The notes under the pieces were generated by a model. It did not search any database. It was given only the letters and a program-made list of their open reading frames with translations, and was not told the origin of the DNA. The position numbers were made by a program, and so were the translations under genes. Shown here piece by piece: positions 61,324 through 64,000 of a stretch of 64,000 bases of DNA; position 1 is the stretch's first letter; every line of letters starts with the position of its first letter. The DNA comes from Pseudomonas paraversuta (GTDB lineage Bacteria; Pseudomonadota; Gammaproteobacteria; Pseudomonadales; Pseudomonadaceae): NCBI RefSeq assembly GCF_904063065.1, contig NZ_CAJFCL010000001.1, positions 372,001-436,000 on the forward strand. The letters run 5' to 3'.

Positions 61324-64000
61324 TTAAACCTTCTTCACCCTGAACCACGCCGCATACAGCGCCGGCAAGAACAGCAGAGTCAGGGCCGTCGCCACTATCA
61401 GCCCGCCCATGATCGCTACCGCCATCGGCCCGAAGAACACGCTACGGGACAGCGGGATCATCGCCAGCACCGCGGCAAGGGCAGTCAGCACAATCGGCCG
61501 GAACCGGCGTACCGTCGCTTCGATAATCGCCTGCCAGGGGTCCATCCCTGCGGCTTTGTCCTGTTCGATCTGGTCCACCAGGATCACCGAATTGCGCATG
61601 ATCATCCCGGACAGGGCAATGGTGCCCAGCATCGCAACAAAGCCGAAAGGTTTGCCGAACACCAGCAAGAACAGGGTCACCCCGATCAACCCCAGCGGCG
61701 CGGTCAAAAACACCATCACCATGCGCGAGAAGCTGCGCAGCTGCACCATCAACAGGGTCAGCACCACCACGATAAACAACGGTACACCGGCTTTCACCGA
61801 GTCCTGCCCACGGCTGGAGTCTTCAACCGTGCCGCCCACTTCCAGCAGGTAACCGTCCGGCAGCTCTGCCCGCACATCCTGCAATGTCGGCAGAATCTGC
61901 TGCACCAGCGTGGCCGGTTGTTCCTTGCCATAAATATCGGCGCGCACGGTCACGGTCGGCAGGCGGTTGCGGTGCCAGATAATGCCTTCTTCAAAGCCAT
62001 ATTCCAGGGTCGCGATTTGCGACAGGGCGACACTCTGACCATTGTCGGTCGGTACCGCCAGGCTCGGCAGCAACGACAGTTCGGTGCGCTCATGGGGGGT
62101 GCCGCGCAACAGGATTTCGATCAACTCGTTGTCTTCCCGGTACTGGCTGACGGAGGAGCCCAGCAAGGTGCTCTGCAGGAAGTGCGACAGGTTCGCCGTA
62201 CTTACGCCCAAAGCCCGCGCCCGGTCCTGGTCGACATTGAGGTACACCACTTTGCTCGGTTCCTCCCAGTCCAGGTGAACATTGACCACGTGGGGATTCT
62301 CCCGAACCCTGGCCGCTACCTTGCGCGCCAGGGCCCGTACCTCTTCTATATGCTCGCCAGTCACCCGAAGCTGCACCGGGTATCCAACCGGCGGGCCTGT
62401 TTCAAGACGGGTAACCCGCGAGCGAACCCCCGGAAACTGTTGATCAAGGGTCTCGATCAACCAGGTGCGCAGGGTTTCACGCTCCTCGATGCTCTTGGCC
62501 AGCACCACGAACTGGGCGAAGCTGGCCGCCGGCAACTGCTGATCCAGTGGCAAGTAAAAACGTGGCGAACCGGTCCCCACGTAAGCCACATAGTTGGCAA
62601 TCCCGGGGTGATCCTTGAGCAAGCTTTCCAGATGTTTGACTTGCTCGTTGGTGTTGCTCAGCGAGACACCTTCTGCCTGTTTCAAATCGACCATCAATTC
62701 CAGGCGGCTCGAAGCCGGGAAAAACTGCTGCGGAACGAACCGGAACAGCACCACCGACCCTAAAAACAACAGCACCGTCAGTACTATCACGGTCTTGCGC
62801 CGACGCACACACCACTCCACCAGCCGTCGTACCCGTTGATAAAACGGGGTGCCGTAGGGGTCGGGCGTCGCGTTGCCGTGTTTGGCCCTATGGATCTTCG
62901 CCAGATCCGGCAGCAGCAATGCCCCCAGATACGGCACGAACACCACCGCGGCAATCCAGGATGCCAGCAGCGCAATGGTCACCACCTGGAAGATCGAGCG
63001 GGTGTACTCACCGGTGCTCGACTGCGCCATGGCAATCGGCAGAAAACCCGCTGCTGTAATCAGGGTGCCGGTCAACATCGGGAACGCGGTGCTGGTCCAG
63101 GCAAAACTCGCCGCCTTGAGCCGGTCGTAGCCCTGCTCCATTTTGATCGCCATCATTTCCACAGCGATGATCGCGTCATCCACCAACAGCCCCAGCGCCA
63201 GCACCAGCGCACCCAGGGAGATTTTGTGCAGGCCTATGCCCAGGTAGTACATGGCGGCAAATGTCATCGCCAACACCAGCGGGATCGTCAGCGCCACCAC
63301 CAGGCCGGTGCGCACCCCAAGCGAGAAGAAGCTCACCAGCAACACGATTGCCAGTGCTTCCACCAGCACCTGGACGAATTCACCGACGCTGCTTTTCACC
63401 GCCGCCGGTTGATCCGACACCTTGCTCAGTTGCATCCCGGCGGGGAGGTTTTTCTGGAGTCGTTCGAACTCTGTTTCCAGCGCCTTGCCCAGTACCAGAA
63501 TATCGCCGCCGTCTTTCATCGCCACGGCCAGGCCAATGGCATCCTGCCCCATGAAGCGCATGCGCGGTGCCGGAGGATCATTAAAGCCGCGATGTACGTC
63601 CGCCACATCACTGATCCGCAAGGTGCGCTCCCCCACCCGGATCGGGAACCCCTCGATCTGTTCAACGGTTTTGAAATTGCCGCTCACGCGCAATTGAACA
63701 CGCTCGGTCGGGGTCTCGAAAAAACCGGCGGTAGAGACTGCGTTCTGCTCCTTGAGGGCTTGTTGCACAGTCGCCAGCGGCAGGCCCAGAGTGGCGAGCT
63801 TGAGGTTGGAGAGTTCGATCCAGATTTTCTCGTCCTGCAGCCCCAGCAGCTCGACCTTGCCCACATCCTTGACCCGTTGCAGCTGGATCTGGATGCGGTC
63901 GGCGTAGTCTTTAAGCACCCCGTAGTCGAAGCCTTCGCCACTCAGGCTGTAGATATTGCCGAAAGTAGTGCCGAACTCATCGTTGAAAAATGGTCCCTGA
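61324..64000 (-). CDS. RND-family efflux permease (N terminus outside window)
   Basis: Proton-driven inner-membrane pump of the AcrB/MdtC/TriC type, working with a periplasmic adaptor and an outer-membrane channel. About 892 residues are seen of roughly 1,020 expected; the missing N terminus is beyond the right edge. The central membrane block has LALGLLVDDAIIAVEMMA, holding the TM4 proton-relay aspartates, then FPMLTGTLITAAGFLPIA. The C-terminal half repeats the fold (FVAMLGTIALSGMIMRNSVILVDQIE). It is HAE1-like and not a CusA metal pump, as no Met-rich sites are evident. Closest relative and substrate are uncertain. Confidence 0.88.
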   Translation of the reverse strand, partial: QGPFFNDEFGTTFGNIYSLSGEGFDYGVLKDYADRIQIQLQRVKDVGKVELLGLQDEKIWIELSNLKLATLGLPLATVQQALKEQNAVSTAGFFETPTERVQLRVSGNFKTVEQIEGFPIRVGERTLRISDVADVHRGFNDPPAPRMRFMGQDAIGLAVAMKDGGDILVLGKALETEFERLQKNLPAGMQLSKVSDQPAAVKSSVGEFVQVLVEALAIVLLVSFFSLGVRTGLVVALTIPLVLAMTFAAMYYLGIGLHKISLGALVLALGLLVDDAIIAVEMMAIKMEQGYDRLKAASFAWTSTAFPMLTGTLITAAGFLPIAMAQSSTGEYTRSIFQVVTIALLASWIAAVVFVPYLGALLLPDLAKIHRAKHGNATPDPYGTPFYQRVRRLVEWCVRRRKTVIVLTVLLFLGSVVLFRFVPQQFFPASSRLELMVDLKQAEGVSLSNTNEQVKHLESLLKDHPGIANYVAYVGTGSPRFYLPLDQQLPAASFAQFVVLAKSIEERETLRTWLIETLDQQFPGVRSRVTRLETGPPVGYPVQLRVTGEHIEEVRALARKVAARVRENPHVVNVHLDWEEPSKVVYLNVDQDRARALGVSTANLSHFLQSTLLGSSVSQYREDNELIEILLRGTPHERTELSLLPSLAVPTDNGQSVALSQIATLEYGFEEGIIWHRNRLPTVTVRADIYGKEQPATLVQQILPTLQDVRAELPDGYLLEVGGTVEDSSRGQDSVKAGVPLFIVVVLTLLMVQLRSFSRMVMVFLTAPLGLIGVTLFLLVFGKPFGFVAMLGTIALSGMIMRNSVILVDQIEQDKAAGMDPWQAIIEATVRRFRPIVLTALAAVLAMIPLSRSVFFGPMAVAIMGGLIVATALTLLFLPALYAAWFRVKKV

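Overview
The window is chromosomal backbone from a pseudomonad, most likely of the P. fluorescens group. The case rests on gene order and families: ispF-truD-surE-pcm-nlpD-rpoS, the long pyrG-to-rpsB lipid A/phospholipid/envelope run, ornithine-lipid genes olsBA, an ndvB-type glucan synthase beside dapE and rlmA, palindromic REP-like repeats between genes, and a recognisable rsmZ small RNA downstream of rpoS. I see no insertion sequence, prophage, integron, CRISPR array, tRNA or rRNA, so this is core and not accessory DNA, and I found no candidate for an undescribed multi-gene system. The interest lies in regulatory DNA and a few breaks in expected gene order.

Layout. Positions 1-4123: a phospholipase D/cardiolipin synthase-type gene (cut at the left edge), a YceI protein, the olsB-olsA pair behind a plausible Pho box, and an acyl-carrier-protein phosphodiesterase. 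Positions 4140-6831: an ArsR-type regulator, an MFS exporter and an old-yellow-enzyme reductase, preceded by three copies of a 10-base operator-like motif. Positions 6832-12531: rsmZ with a GacA-type upstream box, then rpoS, nlpD, pcm, surE, truD and ispF, all on the minus strand. Positions 12532-15625: formaldehyde detoxification (fghA, adhC) with a divergent LysR regulator.

Positions 15705-41099 form one very long minus-strand block, read from high to low coordinates: rpsB, tsf, pyrH, frr, uppS, cdsA, dxr, rseP, bamA, ompH/skp, lpxD, fabZ, lpxA, lpxB, rnhB, dnaE, accA, tilS, pyrG, eno, ftsB, ispD. It joins translation factors, isoprenoid and undecaprenyl carrier synthesis, CDP-diacylglycerol and lipid A synthesis, outer-membrane assembly, DNA replication, fatty-acid initiation, CTP supply and glycolysis. 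kdsA, which normally lies between pyrG and eno in pseudomonads, is missing; only a short stretch resembling its last codons remains.

Positions 41472-51300, mostly plus strand: map, glnD, dapC, a minus-strand sodium/proton antiporter, a YffB-type ArsC-family protein, dapD, and the csdA-csdE sulfur-transfer pair. tcdA (minus) follows, functionally linked to csdA-csdE but separated by a tandemly duplicated REP-like element. Positions 52562-57673: ndvB-like glucan synthase, dapE, rlmA and a hypothetical gene. dapC, dapD and dapE thus supply three of the succinylase-branch steps to diaminopimelate and lysine. Positions 57784-61235: a cold-shock protein, plsB and a YbaY-like lipoprotein. The right edge holds most of an RND efflux permease, cut at its N terminus.

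Many genes touch by ATGA or TGATG overlaps (olsB/olsA, surE/pcm, truD/ispF, lpxB/rnhB, dxr/cdsA, cdsA/uppS, frr/pyrH, csdA/csdE, dapE/rlmA), which supports operon structure and several start choices.
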